Assembly (NCBI RefSeq): GCF_947497045.1
Contig: NZ_CANMEU010000013.1
Location: 1 to 64,000, forward strand
Length of the DNA: 64,000 nucleotides
Direction: 5' to 3'
DNA from: an uncultured Tateyamaria sp.
GTDB taxonomy: Bacteria; Pseudomonadota; Alphaproteobacteria; Rhodobacterales; Rhodobacteraceae
Part shown: positions 34,243 through 43,157 of the stretch, piece after piece
How the letters are laid out: every line of letters starts with the position of its first letter
How positions within the stretch are numbered: position 1 is the first letter of the stretch
Notes under the pieces: generated by a model
The model's input: the letters and a program-made list of their open reading frames with translations, nothing else
What the model was told of the DNA's origin: nothing
Databases searched by the model: none
Program-made: the position numbers and the translations under genes

Positions 34243-35228
34243 GCGGCAACCTCCTCGGATTGGCTTGCGCCCGGCAGGTAAAACTCGGTGATCCCGCGTT
34301 CGGAACCCTTCCGTCCGGCTTGAATGATGACGTCGATGGAGCTTTCGATATATTGTACCATGTCTTGGTAAGTCATTGGAATTTCTGTCTTTAGAGCGGC
34401 GATGGCTAGGCGTTGTACCGCCAATTGCGGTGTTTCGGCGTGCAGTGTCGTCATAGAGCCGCCGTGGCCTGTGTTGATCGCTTCCAGAAAGGTCATCGCT
34501 TCCTTGCCCCGGACTTCGCCCAGAATGATGCGGTCTGGGCGCATGCGCAGCGTGGCGGTGAGCAGAACATCAGCCGTTTGGAATTGGGCATCGCGATTTG
34601 CGATGAGCGTGACGGCATTTGGTTGCTTAGGAAGCAGCTCTGCGGCCTCTTCGATCGTTACAATGCGCTCTTCATCCCCAACCAGGGACAAGATCTTCCG
34701 GGCGGCGACGGTTTTTCCCGTCGAGGTTCCGCCTGACACAATCATGTTGAGTTTGTGCTCGGCGCAAAAGGCCAGTGCTTCATCAATCTCACCACGGGCA
34801 ACGACTTCGCGAAGCTGGCGATTGGTCTCGTTGCGAAGCTCTTCCAGCTTGCGCTCTTCTCCGTAAAGGTACTTCAATTGAATGTTTTCGAGCGGCAGGG
34901 TCGAGAAGAACCGTAGACTGATCGACATGCCCGACACGACAGCCGGGGGTGTGACAACCTGCGCTCTGATATGCCTGCTGCGATAAGTGATGGACACCGA
35001 AACAATTGGGCGATCCTTGCTCATGATGGTGCTGGCATCTGAGGCGATCTGGTTTCCGAGGTCCTTGATTTCAGTCTCAGTCAGGGTTTGTCCAAGAGGG
35101 CGCATGAAGTGATCGCCATGGAACTCGCCCCAACAAGACCCGTCCGGGTTGATGCAGATCTCAATCACGTCGTCGCGTGCAGCATCTTCAAGTTTGTCGA
35201 GTGATGCTTGCAGATAGCTAAGAGACAT
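34239..35228 (-). CDS. virB11: T4SS ATPase VirB11
   Basis: 329 residues. N-terminal domain, then ATPase domain with Walker A SGGTSTGKTV, Asp box TIEEAAEL, Walker B RPDRIILGEVRGKEAM and His box NTGHGGSMTTLHA. This hexameric traffic ATPase energises pilus assembly and substrate transfer. It is 4 nt from virB10 on the upstream side and overlaps the small gene by 4 nt downstream. Confidence 0.93.
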   Translation of the reverse strand: MSLSYLQASLDKLEDAARDDVIEICINPDGSCWGEFHGDHFMRPLGQTLTETEIKDLGNQIASDASTIMSKDRPIVSVSITYRSRHIRAQVVTPPAVVSGMSISLRFFSTLPLENIQLKYLYGEERKLEELRNETNRQLREVVARGEIDEALAFCAEHKLNMIVSGGTSTGKTVAARKILSLVGDEERIVTIEEAAELLPKQPNAVTLIANRDAQFQTADVLLTATLRMRPDRIILGEVRGKEAMTFLEAINTGHGGSMTTLHAETPQLAVQRLAIAALKTEIPMTYQDMVQYIESSIDVIIQAGRKGSERGITEFYLPGASQSEEVAA

Positions 35229-35231
35229 GGC

Positions 35232-36620
35232 TCAAAAAATCTCCAGGTCTCGGTCGACCATGACGGTGACGCGCGCACCCTGATCGAGGTAGATGACTGG
35301 GCCGATAGAGAGGTAGTCGCTGATCACGCTATCCGTGGCATCCGCCAAATCGTCGCCGATATCTTCCAGAACATCGGCCGCTGCATCGTCTTCGACATTG
35401 GAGGCCGCAACGTTTGGCGCGGCCGTAACAATCGAAATAAGCGCCGCAGAACCAAAGCGCTCCGCAAAGCGTGTGTCGACAAATCCGGTAACTCCGGACC
35501 GCCCAAGTTCATCACCACCAAAGGAGCTGATCTGAATGGATTGATTGGTTGGCAAGATAATCCGGTCCCAGGCGATCGTGACCCGTTTCTGCGCGATTTC
35601 AGCGCCGGAGCGATATCGGCCAATGAGGCGTGAGCCGCGCGGAATAAGCAGGCGCGCACCGTCGTAGCTATAGACGTCTTCTGAGGTGAGCGCGCGGACT
35701 TGCCCGGGCAACGAGCTGTCCAGTGCCGTCTCCATAACTGCCTGGATCATGGTTCCTTGCACAACAGTGTTGGACGGATTGGCGATGACTTCGGCTTGCG
35801 TCACCGTCGATGGGAGTGCGCCGTTCACGACAAAGTCTGTCACGTCGCCAAAGGTGCGTTCCGCAAGCTCGGTCGCGTTCCCAGTTCCACTTCCACCGAA
35901 GGCGATCGTCGGGGAGGAAATCCGACGTTCCTGAAACGCGCGTTCTTCTTCGGCTCTTTGTTGAAGCTCGGCGAGACGGCGGGCTTCCAACTCGCGGCGT
36001 AGCCGCTCCTCTTCTCGCAACCGACGTTCTTCGTCGGTCGGTCCAGGCGGCGCAGGGGCAGGTGCTGAAGCTTCGAGCATTGCGAGCTCGAGATCCATCC
36101 GCAACTTCTCAAGCTCGGTGTCTCTTGCTGACAGCTCTTCCTGGAACTGCCGTTGTGCATCTTCGGAAGCTGCTTGCAGTGCTGCGATCTGCTCGGTCAG
36201 CGCGTTGATCGCCTCTGCAGCTTTCGTGTCGTCTTCGAGCACTGGCTCGGGTGCATTTTGAAACGCGTCGATCTGAGCTTGCAACGCGGCCAGCTGCTCG
36301 ATGAGGTCTGCATTGGGTTCAGTTGGTTCAGGCGTGACCGTTACGATTTCAGGTTGAGGTGGTGGGGGAGGTACAAAGGGTTCGATCTCTCCAAATCCAT
36401 CACCTTCTTGCTGGAACTCATCGGGAATTGCCGTCGGAAGTGCCACTTCCTCGGTAGGTTGAGACAGGAAATAGAATACTGCCCCGGCTCCTGCGATGAG
36501 CAAAACGACCAGAAGCGCCAGAACCGGCGAGCGCCGCTGTTGTGCGGGCGCCGACGCGGCCCCACCTTGCTCAAGGGCGGCAAGCCGGCGTTCCAGGTCG
36601 GTGTCAGATTTGTCGGCCAT
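35232..36620 (-). CDS. virB10: T4SS core-complex protein VirB10
   Basis: 462 residues: short cytoplasmic tail, one membrane helix (VLALLVVLLIAGAGAVFYFL), then a Pro-rich (PPPPPQPE) and a long coiled-coil Glu/Arg-rich segment (about 100-220). The C-terminal VirB10/TrbI domain has LIPRGSRLIGRYRS, VTIAWDRIILPTNQSIQI, and VTGFVDTRFAERFGSA. It spans both membranes and joins the outer-membrane cap. The ATG overlaps the virB9 stop. Confidence 0.93.
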   Translation of the reverse strand: MADKSDTDLERRLAALEQGGAASAPAQQRRSPVLALLVVLLIAGAGAVFYFLSQPTEEVALPTAIPDEFQQEGDGFGEIEPFVPPPPPQPEIVTVTPEPTEPNADLIEQLAALQAQIDAFQNAPEPVLEDDTKAAEAINALTEQIAALQAASEDAQRQFQEELSARDTELEKLRMDLELAMLEASAPAPAPPGPTDEERRLREEERLRRELEARRLAELQQRAEEERAFQERRISSPTIAFGGSGTGNATELAERTFGDVTDFVVNGALPSTVTQAEVIANPSNTVVQGTMIQAVMETALDSSLPGQVRALTSEDVYSYDGARLLIPRGSRLIGRYRSGAEIAQKRVTIAWDRIILPTNQSIQISSFGGDELGRSGVTGFVDTRFAERFGSAALISIVTAAPNVAASNVEDDAAADVLEDIGDDLADATDSVISDYLSIGPVIYLDQGARVTVMVDRDLEIF

Positions 36621-37420
36621 CAGGATGTCGCTCCTGCAGGGGGTGTCGCGCTGATGCAGACAACGGCTTCAGCAAGGCGCAACACCCATTCAGGGTTCAC
36701 GCCCGAGACGCGGATCACCCCGTTCTGCACTTGTTGGGTATTGACCGTGCGTTCCCGCCCGTTCGAATGACGGAATATCGCAGGCACGGGGGCGTTTCTG
36801 CCAAACTGGAAGTATGTAAATGTTCCGTCATCCCACACGCGCGTGGGTGTGATTTCGATCCGCTCATTGGCCCCATAGTTGTAGTTTGGTGCCTGGGCCG
36901 CGACAGCGTTTGCTGCACGCCGATTGTCTTCCGGGTATGTGAACTGAACCACATAGAAGGTAGGTTGGGAGGCTTCCTTGACGTTGAAGTAGTAACTGCG
37001 CCGATTGGTGTAGACTGTCACGTTGGTGTGGACTGCGCGTGCCAGCGGTTTGATGGCAAAGGCACGACCACCGGGTACGCCGTCAATTTCAAATCCTTCG
37101 GTGTCGCCTGCAATGATGGATCGGATGGTTTCACCTTCGCCGAACTCAACCGTCGTCACATGCGTCAGCGAAACAATCAGCCGGTAGACTTGCCCCTCCT
37201 GATACGTGGCGACCCTAACCCTCGCATCACGTGGCCCGCCGCGCGGGATCGCCTCCGCCAAGACCGTCGATGCGATCAACGTAAAGCACAGCGTCAGAAT
37301 GGTGAGGTTGCCTGCGGTCCTCCACCTGTCCCAAAAAGCGGTGCCGCCAATGCTCCGATGCACCAAACGGCTTCGGTACATCGGCGACAACCAGTCAGGG
37401 AGGTTCTGTCGTAGGCGCAT
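36620..37420 (-). CDS. virB9: T4SS core-complex protein VirB9
   Basis: 266 residues. A signal-like hydrophobic segment lies near residues 33-53 (LTILTLCFTLIASTVLAEA) after a long N-terminal stretch. Then VirB9/TrbG features: RDARVRVATYQEGQVYRL, GRAFAIKPLAR, TNRRSYYFNVKE, ARVWDDGTFTYFQF. The start may be later: ATG 37420 overlaps the VirB8 stop by one base (TAATG) but leaves 30 residues before the signal. It forms the outer-membrane ring with VirB7 and VirB10. Confidence 0.9.
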   Translation of the reverse strand: MRLRQNLPDWLSPMYRSRLVHRSIGGTAFWDRWRTAGNLTILTLCFTLIASTVLAEAIPRGGPRDARVRVATYQEGQVYRLIVSLTHVTTVEFGEGETIRSIIAGDTEGFEIDGVPGGRAFAIKPLARAVHTNVTVYTNRRSYYFNVKEASQPTFYVVQFTYPEDNRRAANAVAAQAPNYNYGANERIEITPTRVWDDGTFTYFQFGRNAPVPAIFRHSNGRERTVNTQQVQNGVIRVSGVNPEWVLRLAEAVVCISATPPAGATS

Positions 37421-38073
37421 TAGTTCTCCAATCTATCGGAACGGATCGAATACTCGGTCACGGTGAAGCCGAACGGATTGGTCCAAACCTGATCGATGGA
37501 GCGGCTTTCTTCTGGGCGGAATTCGAAGAGAAGGGTTGCAGTAAAGAGACCGGCCTGTACGCCATTGATTGATGTCAGGCGTTTGCGAAGGCGGGCGGTG
37601 GCGCGGTTATTGCCAATCAGATTGATGCTCAGGATTTCGACATCAAGCCGGGCATTTGGTCCATAAACTGTTGGTGGGTAATTCTCGTTGGCGCTGTTCC
37701 AGATCTGGCGGACGCCGGCCTCGGCCGCAGCATCTGATCGGCGCAAAACACTACGGACCCGTACATCGTTGTCGAGCTGATTGTAGACCTCGCGATCGGT
37801 CACATAGCGGAAGACTTCGGCTTCAATGATGGCCTGGTTTGACGTGACTGTCGTTGCGCCGACAGAGGCTTCAGGAAGCGCAAAACCGGTCTCTGGGTCG
37901 TAGGGGACAACGACGGGAGGCGGGTCGACGTCCAGAACAGCAACGGCTGCGGCACTCAGGCATCCCAGAACACCAAAGATCAGTCCAACAAGACCGAGAC
38001 GTTGCCAGAGGCGCTCCCGACGCAGCGCCCCGTAGACAAGTTCTTCTTCTATGATCGCGCGTTCGTCACTCAA
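37420..38073 (-). CDS. virB8: T4SS protein VirB8
   Basis: 217 residues, one N-terminal membrane helix (LVGLIFGVLGCLSAAAVAVL), then the VirB8 periplasmic domain with PPVVVPYDPETG, EAEVFRYVTDREVYN and the C-terminal VTSINGVQAG... NPFGFTVTEYSIRSD. It nucleates the channel assembly. Confidence 0.92.
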   Translation of the reverse strand: MSDERAIIEEELVYGALRRERLWQRLGLVGLIFGVLGCLSAAAVAVLDVDPPPVVVPYDPETGFALPEASVGATTVTSNQAIIEAEVFRYVTDREVYNQLDNDVRVRSVLRRSDAAAEAGVRQIWNSANENYPPTVYGPNARLDVEILSINLIGNNRATARLRKRLTSINGVQAGLFTATLLFEFRPEESRSIDQVWTNPFGFTVTEYSIRSDRLEN

Positions 38074-38095
38074 TGCTCAAGAAACCCCATTCTCA

Positions 38096-38908
38096 TCACT
38101 CGGCGCGCAAGTCCGGCAAGGTGAACTCCATGAACCGCTGTTCTTCGGCAATTGTCGCGGCATCAATGACGCCGCCGGTGCCGTCTCCAACCGTCTGAAC
38201 CGCTTCGAGCTGCCACATGGCGACGAGCGCGATGGCCAGTTCAGCGGTCACCCGCGTGTTGAGATCGACACTCTCTTTGAGCTCGTCCATGTCGTCGATC
38301 AGGCCAACAAGCCTGTCAACGCGCCGGAGCGACTGACCTGCGTCCTCGTAGCTGTTTTGGGCTGCCGCAGAGACCAATGCGCCGGTTGTGGCTTGCGTCG
38401 CGATGCGCTCGGCCCCGGCGTTGCCGCTGCGGGCCATTTCACTCAAGGTGTCTTCGTCAAAGCCCAAATCGGCCAGAACACGGTCCATCTGGGTCTCGAT
38501 CTCGCTTGCCCCGGAGCCGGTCAAGCCCGAGAAATCCCCCGTCTTGATCGCATCGATTGTGGCGAGAATATCTCCGAACTCCTGATCCAGCAGTCCGTTC
38601 AACTCGTCTTCCATCTGTGTGCGAATGATCTCCGGCAGCTCAGCCAAGCGTGTCAGCGCCTCGTAAGTGCGTTGCAACTCCGCGAGCTGTTCCGTGAGTG
38701 TGGCCAGTTGCTCGTGAAGCTGCGTGAGCTGCTCATTCTGAAGAATTTCGTCTTCGATCATTTGACGCAGCTGTTGGATGTTCTGTACGATATTTTGCGT
38801 GTCCACGACCGGGACGCCTTGTGCGTAGGCTGGCACGATCATCGTGGCTGGGATGGCTGCAAACATGCAGCTCGTGAAGAGAGCAAGTCTCACTGTACGT
38901 TTGAACAT
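38096..38908 (-). CDS. virB5: VirB5/TrbJ-like pilus-tip protein
   Basis: 270 residues, signal peptide (RTVRLALFTSCMFAAIPA... ending AYAQG), then long amphipathic helices (QLRQMIEDEILQNEQLTQLHEQLATLTEQL) that form coiled coils. The C-terminal region shares an ending EEQRFMEFTLPDL with the neighbouring transglycosylase protein. ATG 38908 follows GGAGGAA and overlaps the preceding stop by one base. VirB5 sits at the T-pilus tip in Ti-type systems. Confidence 0.85.
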   Translation of the reverse strand: MFKRTVRLALFTSCMFAAIPATMIVPAYAQGVPVVDTQNIVQNIQQLRQMIEDEILQNEQLTQLHEQLATLTEQLAELQRTYEALTRLAELPEIIRTQMEDELNGLLDQEFGDILATIDAIKTGDFSGLTGSGASEIETQMDRVLADLGFDEDTLSEMARSGNAGAERIATQATTGALVSAAAQNSYEDAGQSLRRVDRLVGLIDDMDELKESVDLNTRVTAELAIALVAMWQLEAVQTVGDGTGGVIDAATIAEEQRFMEFTLPDLRAE

Positions 38909-40062
38909 CAATCCAATTCCTCCAGGGTGAAATCCATGAACTCTTGTTCGGCCATGCGCGCCGAGGCTTGCGCCAGTTGCGCTGCACTCAATGGCTGGGT
39001 GCGGGCTGCTTTGAGGCGCAACCGTGCCGCAATAAGGCGGACCAGTTCGGCGCGTGCATAGGTGTTGAGTGCGACGCTTTCTTGGACGTCGCTGGTTGTC
39101 TCGATCCGTTCCACAATGTCACGGATCCTCAGGGCCGCTTGCCGGATGGCTGCGGGTGAATTGCTCCCATAAAAGGCCGCCCCGTGACCGGTGATTGAGA
39201 GATTGGCATTGGCAAGCAGGGTGGGGTCGATGGTTCCGAGGGCTTCGATACCGCCGATGCGCGCAAGGTAGGCATTGTATTTTTGTGGGATGACGGTGAC
39301 GTAGTGCTGGGTTTCCTTGAATGGCGGCACGCCGCCATACTCGATCACGCGGCCTGGTCCTGCGTTATAGGCGGCCAAAGCGTTGATGATGTTCCCATCA
39401 AAGCGATCAAGCTGTGCCGAGAGATATCGCGCGCCGCCATGCACCTGCAGATAGGGGCTGTTGTAGTATTCCGGGTTGATGCCGAGATCACTGGCTGTGC
39501 CGGGCATGATTTGTGTGAGCCCAAAGGCACCGACGGGCGAGCGGGCTCCGATCGTGAACCGGCTTTCCTGCCAGATGAGGGCCTGGAGGAGGGCGCGCCA
39601 CTGCACGGCGGAGAGGCTCGCGCGACCCACGCCTGAAAACCCTGCCGTCTCCTGCGCCACCCGAATGATGAGCTGTTCGATGTTTTGGGCTGCGTCGCCA
39701 AACATCTGCTGCCCACCAGGATTTGGGTCAATGTCGGCTGTGCCATAGACCGCTCCTGCCGATCGATCAGCAGAGCCACTGCCGCCCTCAAGGGACGTGA
39801 CCATGGGGCCAACGCCGGCACCGTCGAAACTGGTTTGCGCATCCAGTATGGCTTGCAGCGTGGCCAGTTGTTCGCGCTTGATCGCGGCCAAAAGCTCCCG
39901 CGTTGCCAGCTTATCGGCCTGTAAAGCGAGATCGACTTCCCGATCCCCGGTCTCAACAATGTCGCGGGCCGTTAGCCCGCTGTCATTTGTCGGCACACCT
40001 TGCGCGGCAGCGGTGCCAGTGGTGGCCGCAAGTACCGCAAGGATAAGGACGAGCTTACTCAA
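38908..40062 (-). CDS. Lytic transglycosylase embedded in a VirB5-like protein
   Basis: About 384 residues. Signal peptide, a helical N-terminal part (about 20-80) starting GVPTNDSGLTARDIVETGD, then a SLT/VirB1-type transglycosylase domain (about 150-280) with the catalytic-Glu region LIWQESRF and GAFGLTQIMPGTA, and NALAAYNAGPG. The C-terminal ~70 residues (VQESVALNTYARAELVRLIAARL ... EQEFMDFTLEEL) visibly align with the end of the adjacent VirB5-like protein. It looks like a VirB5 relative with an inserted peptidoglycan hydrolase. TTG 40062, conserved in the second copy, is preferred over ATG 40077; GGAG is upstream. Confidence 0.85.
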   Translation of the reverse strand: MSKLVLILAVLAATTGTAAAQGVPTNDSGLTARDIVETGDREVDLALQADKLATRELLAAIKREQLATLQAILDAQTSFDGAGVGPMVTSLEGGSGSADRSAGAVYGTADIDPNPGGQQMFGDAAQNIEQLIIRVAQETAGFSGVGRASLSAVQWRALLQALIWQESRFTIGARSPVGAFGLTQIMPGTASDLGINPEYYNSPYLQVHGGARYLSAQLDRFDGNIINALAAYNAGPGRVIEYGGVPPFKETQHYVTVIPQKYNAYLARIGGIEALGTIDPTLLANANLSITGHGAAFYGSNSPAAIRQAALRIRDIVERIETTSDVQESVALNTYARAELVRLIAARLRLKAARTQPLSAAQLAQASARMAEQEFMDFTLEELD

Positions 40063-40228
40063 TCTCTGTCGCTCCATCCAACGGCCCGCCAAGCGGCGCG
40101 AAGTTGCAGTCTTTCTCGCCCGGAGCCGGAGCGACGAAATTGAAGCAATTGGCCTTCAGCTCGCGGTACTCCGTGCAAGCCGCAAGCGGCGCGATGCAAA
40201 GGACTATCTTGGCAATGATACGGATCAT
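40055..40228 (-). CDS. virB7: VirB7-like outer-membrane lipoprotein
   Basis: 57 residues: lipoprotein signal with lipobox LAAC (Cys18), then a short mature part with two further Cys (KANCFNF, EKDCNFAP). This fits VirB7, which is lipidated and binds VirB9. It starts within the overlap with virB4 (ATG 40228, virB4 stop 40225). A homologue with the same Cys pattern lies at 61697. Confidence 0.82.
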   Translation of the reverse strand: MIRIIAKIVLCIAPLAACTEYRELKANCFNFVAPAPGEKDCNFAPLGGPLDGATEIE

Positions 40229-42588
40229 GAGAGTCTCCAAAAATCGGGGCGATCCCGGTAGTCGGCACCGACAAGCGCTTCGCCTTTTTCCATGCCACCG
40301 AGAATGGTCAGGTGGGAGCCAAGGGCCGACAGATCGGCGTCAACGACCACGGACCCGCCGTCGTCGCGAATGAGTGCGAGACGGCTGTCGCTGCCTGTAT
40401 TGAGAAGGACATCGAGTTCCTTCTCGTAGAGGTTCAACATCGCATAGTCGGACGCGTGCGCCCGAATGTTGGGCAAAAGGATTTGTGTCGGGACGGCTTC
40501 AATGATGGTTTTGCCTGTCCGGGTGCGCTCAAGCTGGCTGGCATATTGCGTCATCATGACGGCGACGGTGTTTTGTTTCCTTGCCGTCACAAGCCAGTTT
40601 GACAGGCGCTCGGCAAAATATGCGTTATCGAGCGCCTTCCAGGCCTCGTCGATGATGATGATCGTCGGGCGGCGATCTTCGATCTCACGTTCAACACGGT
40701 GGAAGAGGTAACTCAGGACGGCCATGCGTTCGCGTTCGTTCTCGCTGTCGAGAATGCCGGTGAGATCGAACCCTACTGTGTCACCCTTGAGAGAGAATGT
40801 GTCTTCAAGGGTTTGGCCGAAGATCCAGCCATACCGACCGTTTTGGGTCCATTCCTGAAGCCGTTCGTGGAGATCGCCGTCGTCGTCAGTGGAGACAAAG
40901 AGGGATGAGAAATCCTTCCAGTTCCGCAACTCAGGACTAGCCGCCGTTGCGTTCTGACGCACAACTTCCTGAATGCGATTGGTCTGAGCCGGTGTGAGCG
41001 GGCGATCTGATCTGTAAAGAAGGGTGCCAAGCCAGTCAGACAGCCAGGCCGTGCCGCGTTCATCGGTCTCCGTCCAAAGTGGATTGAGGCCCGTTGGCTG
41101 GCCCGCTTTGATCGCTGTGTAGGTTCCACCGTTGGCGCGAACGGCCATTTCCATGCCCGCACGATAATCGAAGACGAAGACCCGCGCGTCGGTTCGCCGC
41201 GCTTGTGTCATCAGGAAGGCCGAAAGAACGGATTTCCCTGATCCCGGTTGCCCGAGGATCAGGGTATGCCCGCTCGTAGGCTCTTTGTCTGGCGATCCCT
41301 GCTCATGGTAAGAAAAGCGATAGGCGCTTTGCTCCGGGGTCGGGAACATAGAAATCACCTTGCCCCAGGGCAGATGCTCATTCGATTTACCGAGCTGCGT
41401 GCGATGGAAGGCGGCGAAATCGGCAAAGTTTCGATTGGTCACGGCACTGGCCCGGACCCGCTTGGGCTGATTGCCCGGGTGCTGGCTGAAGTAATGGCTT
41501 TTGGCGGCAGCACGCTCGCCGATCATTTTGATGCCTTCGGCCGCTGCTGCGTTGACGATCTCGGCCCCAAGGGTTTCGAGTTCGTCCAACGTGTCGCATA
41601 AGACGGTCACGACCATATGATGTTCGCCGAAGCTTTGCCGCTTGGCTTCCAAATCATCGTGCGCAATGTCGAGCGCTTCGAGGAGCGAAAGCGCTGCATC
41701 CTGAGACGCCTGCATCTGTCGCTTCTGGCGTTTGATGCGTCCAGCCATGAGATTTGAATTGATTGGGGTAAAGGAGTGCGTGACGATCATGTCGACCGGC
41801 AGGTTCAGCATATCGAACATCGTGCAGCTTGTTTGCTCGGAATACTCACCGATCGTGAAGCTCTTGCCGTAGCGCTGTCCGACCACACCCTCGGAAAGTT
41901 CGAAATGCGTGCCTTTGAACGTCACGCGGGTATTGGCAGTATTGTAGGAGAGAAACCCGTATTTTCCCGCCGGAAAGAGTGGCATTTCCTGGCCCGTGTT
42001 GAGCGCCCCAAGAAAACCAACAAGTTCACCTGAGGGCGCCGAAAGGACATGAGGGTCCATCTCAGACAGCCCGGACAGGAAGACGCCGACAGCCTCGTTC
42101 AATCGCCGGATACGTTTTTGGGTTTCTTCTTTGAGCCGGTTTGGATTGCTGCGGCCCAGAAAGGGCAGGGCGCTCTTTGGTGGAGGGCGATGGATTACTG
42201 TCAGTGTCAAAGTTTTGTCGCGCAAGCCCGACGTAGCGAGCTTCTTGCGCCACTTGGCGTCAACGGCCCCTGCAAAGTTGTCGCTTGAGATAGGACTTAA
42301 GTCTGGTGTGATAGCCTTGGAGACCTTGTGTACGTAGTAGCTGAATTCCGGGCCGAGCTGCGCAATGAGGCGCGCAAAAAGGGCCCGGACCTTATCGAGA
42401 TGACTGTCGTCGGTGGTATAGCTGTTCACGCCGCGCAGTCGGATACACTGGAAGAGTTCGTTGACCCGCGTACGCACGGTTTGATCGTCAGCAAGGCTGA
42501 CATAGGGCAGCATATGCGCCAGCCGGCTTTCGCGTTCAAACCACTCCGGTAGGAGCGTGCGGTGATCCATGGTGTCGTCACGGGGCAT
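40225..42588 (-). CDS. virB4: T4SS ATPase VirB4
   Basis: 787 residues. N-terminal VirB4 domain (RTLLPEWFERESRLAHMLPY), then TMTHSFTPI-like segment VDMIVTHSFTPINS, the ATPase with Walker A GQPGSGKSV, VFDYRAGMEM, Walker B IIIIDEAWKAL and MMTQYASQLERT. VirB4 powers pilus subunit extraction. ATG 42588 gives the standard N-terminus; it overlaps virB3 by 11 nt. It is closely similar to the truncated copy at 59563. Confidence 0.95.
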   Translation of the reverse strand: MPRDDTMDHRTLLPEWFERESRLAHMLPYVSLADDQTVRTRVNELFQCIRLRGVNSYTTDDSHLDKVRALFARLIAQLGPEFSYYVHKVSKAITPDLSPISSDNFAGAVDAKWRKKLATSGLRDKTLTLTVIHRPPPKSALPFLGRSNPNRLKEETQKRIRRLNEAVGVFLSGLSEMDPHVLSAPSGELVGFLGALNTGQEMPLFPAGKYGFLSYNTANTRVTFKGTHFELSEGVVGQRYGKSFTIGEYSEQTSCTMFDMLNLPVDMIVTHSFTPINSNLMAGRIKRQKRQMQASQDAALSLLEALDIAHDDLEAKRQSFGEHHMVVTVLCDTLDELETLGAEIVNAAAAEGIKMIGERAAAKSHYFSQHPGNQPKRVRASAVTNRNFADFAAFHRTQLGKSNEHLPWGKVISMFPTPEQSAYRFSYHEQGSPDKEPTSGHTLILGQPGSGKSVLSAFLMTQARRTDARVFVFDYRAGMEMAVRANGGTYTAIKAGQPTGLNPLWTETDERGTAWLSDWLGTLLYRSDRPLTPAQTNRIQEVVRQNATAASPELRNWKDFSSLFVSTDDDGDLHERLQEWTQNGRYGWIFGQTLEDTFSLKGDTVGFDLTGILDSENERERMAVLSYLFHRVEREIEDRRPTIIIIDEAWKALDNAYFAERLSNWLVTARKQNTVAVMMTQYASQLERTRTGKTIIEAVPTQILLPNIRAHASDYAMLNLYEKELDVLLNTGSDSRLALIRDDGGSVVVDADLSALGSHLTILGGMEKGEALVGADYRDRPDFWRLS

Positions 42589-42856
42589 AGCTATCCCCAC
42601 CATGGATGGAACGATTGCGGGTCGGTGGCGTCTCTTGCAAGACGGTCATCATCACGTCGATGAAGCGCGGATCCCAGTCCGCGGCCTTCCACAGGACCGG
42701 GTAAAGAACGGCTGCGATGCCGAGGACGACAATGTTCTGAATCCAAATGAAGAGCAGAACCGAGCCAAAGAGCCAGACCATGGCATACATGATCGGAAGC
42801 CCAAAGAGCTTTGGCGGGCGCACCAGGCCCAGAAAAAGGGGGGAGCGCTCCGCCAT
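42578..42856 (-). CDS. virB3: T4SS protein VirB3
   Basis: 92 residues. ERSPLFLGLVRPPKLFGLPIMY and two membrane helices, typical VirB3. An upstream in-frame extension to 42955 is antisense-like to virB2 and is rejected; ATG 42856 is 8 nt after the virB2 stop. Confidence 0.88.
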   Translation of the reverse strand: MAERSPLFLGLVRPPKLFGLPIMYAMVWLFGSVLLFIWIQNIVVLGIAAVLYPVLWKAADWDPRFIDVMMTVLQETPPTRNRSIHGGDSYAP

Positions 42857-42863
42857 CAGGGAA

Positions 42864-43157
42864 TTACCCGCCCGAGAAGACGGCGGCGACAATCGTGGGG
42901 GCGGCGGCAATGCCCGCAATCCCAACAAGCACCCAGAGGGCCTGCCGCAGGTCAATGATATTGAAGAACCAGCTCAGAAACACGCCGATCACAGCGAGGG
43001 TGGCGATAACGACACCAAGTGGTCCCGTAAGAGCGTCCACGATCCCTTGCAGCAGGCTTTGGATGGGCGACAGATCGATGCTTTGTGCCATTGCGGGCTC
43101 TGCAGCGAGCATCAGAAGCGCCACCAAGGCTAAAGCCAGTTGTATTGTCCTGTTCAT
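42864..43157 (-). CDS. virB2: T4SS pilin VirB2
   Basis: 97 residues: signal peptide (MNRTIQLALALVALLMLAAE, cleaved near AMAQ) and the mature pilin with two helices (LGVVIATLAVIGVFLSWFF and ALWVLVGIAGIAAAPTIVAAVF). It matches VirB2/TrbC. It begins inside a 4-nt overlap with virB1. Confidence 0.92.
   Translation of the reverse strand: MNRTIQLALALVALLMLAAEPAMAQSIDLSPIQSLLQGIVDALTGPLGVVIATLAVIGVFLSWFFNIIDLRQALWVLVGIAGIAAAPTIVAAVFSGG

Noticed and set aside
36542-37414. 290-codon plus-strand open frame
   Set aside because: Antisense to virB9/virB10; Cys/Arg-rich without recognisable fold.
38051-39061. 336-codon plus-strand open frame
   Set aside because: Antisense to the VirB5-like gene and part of its neighbour.
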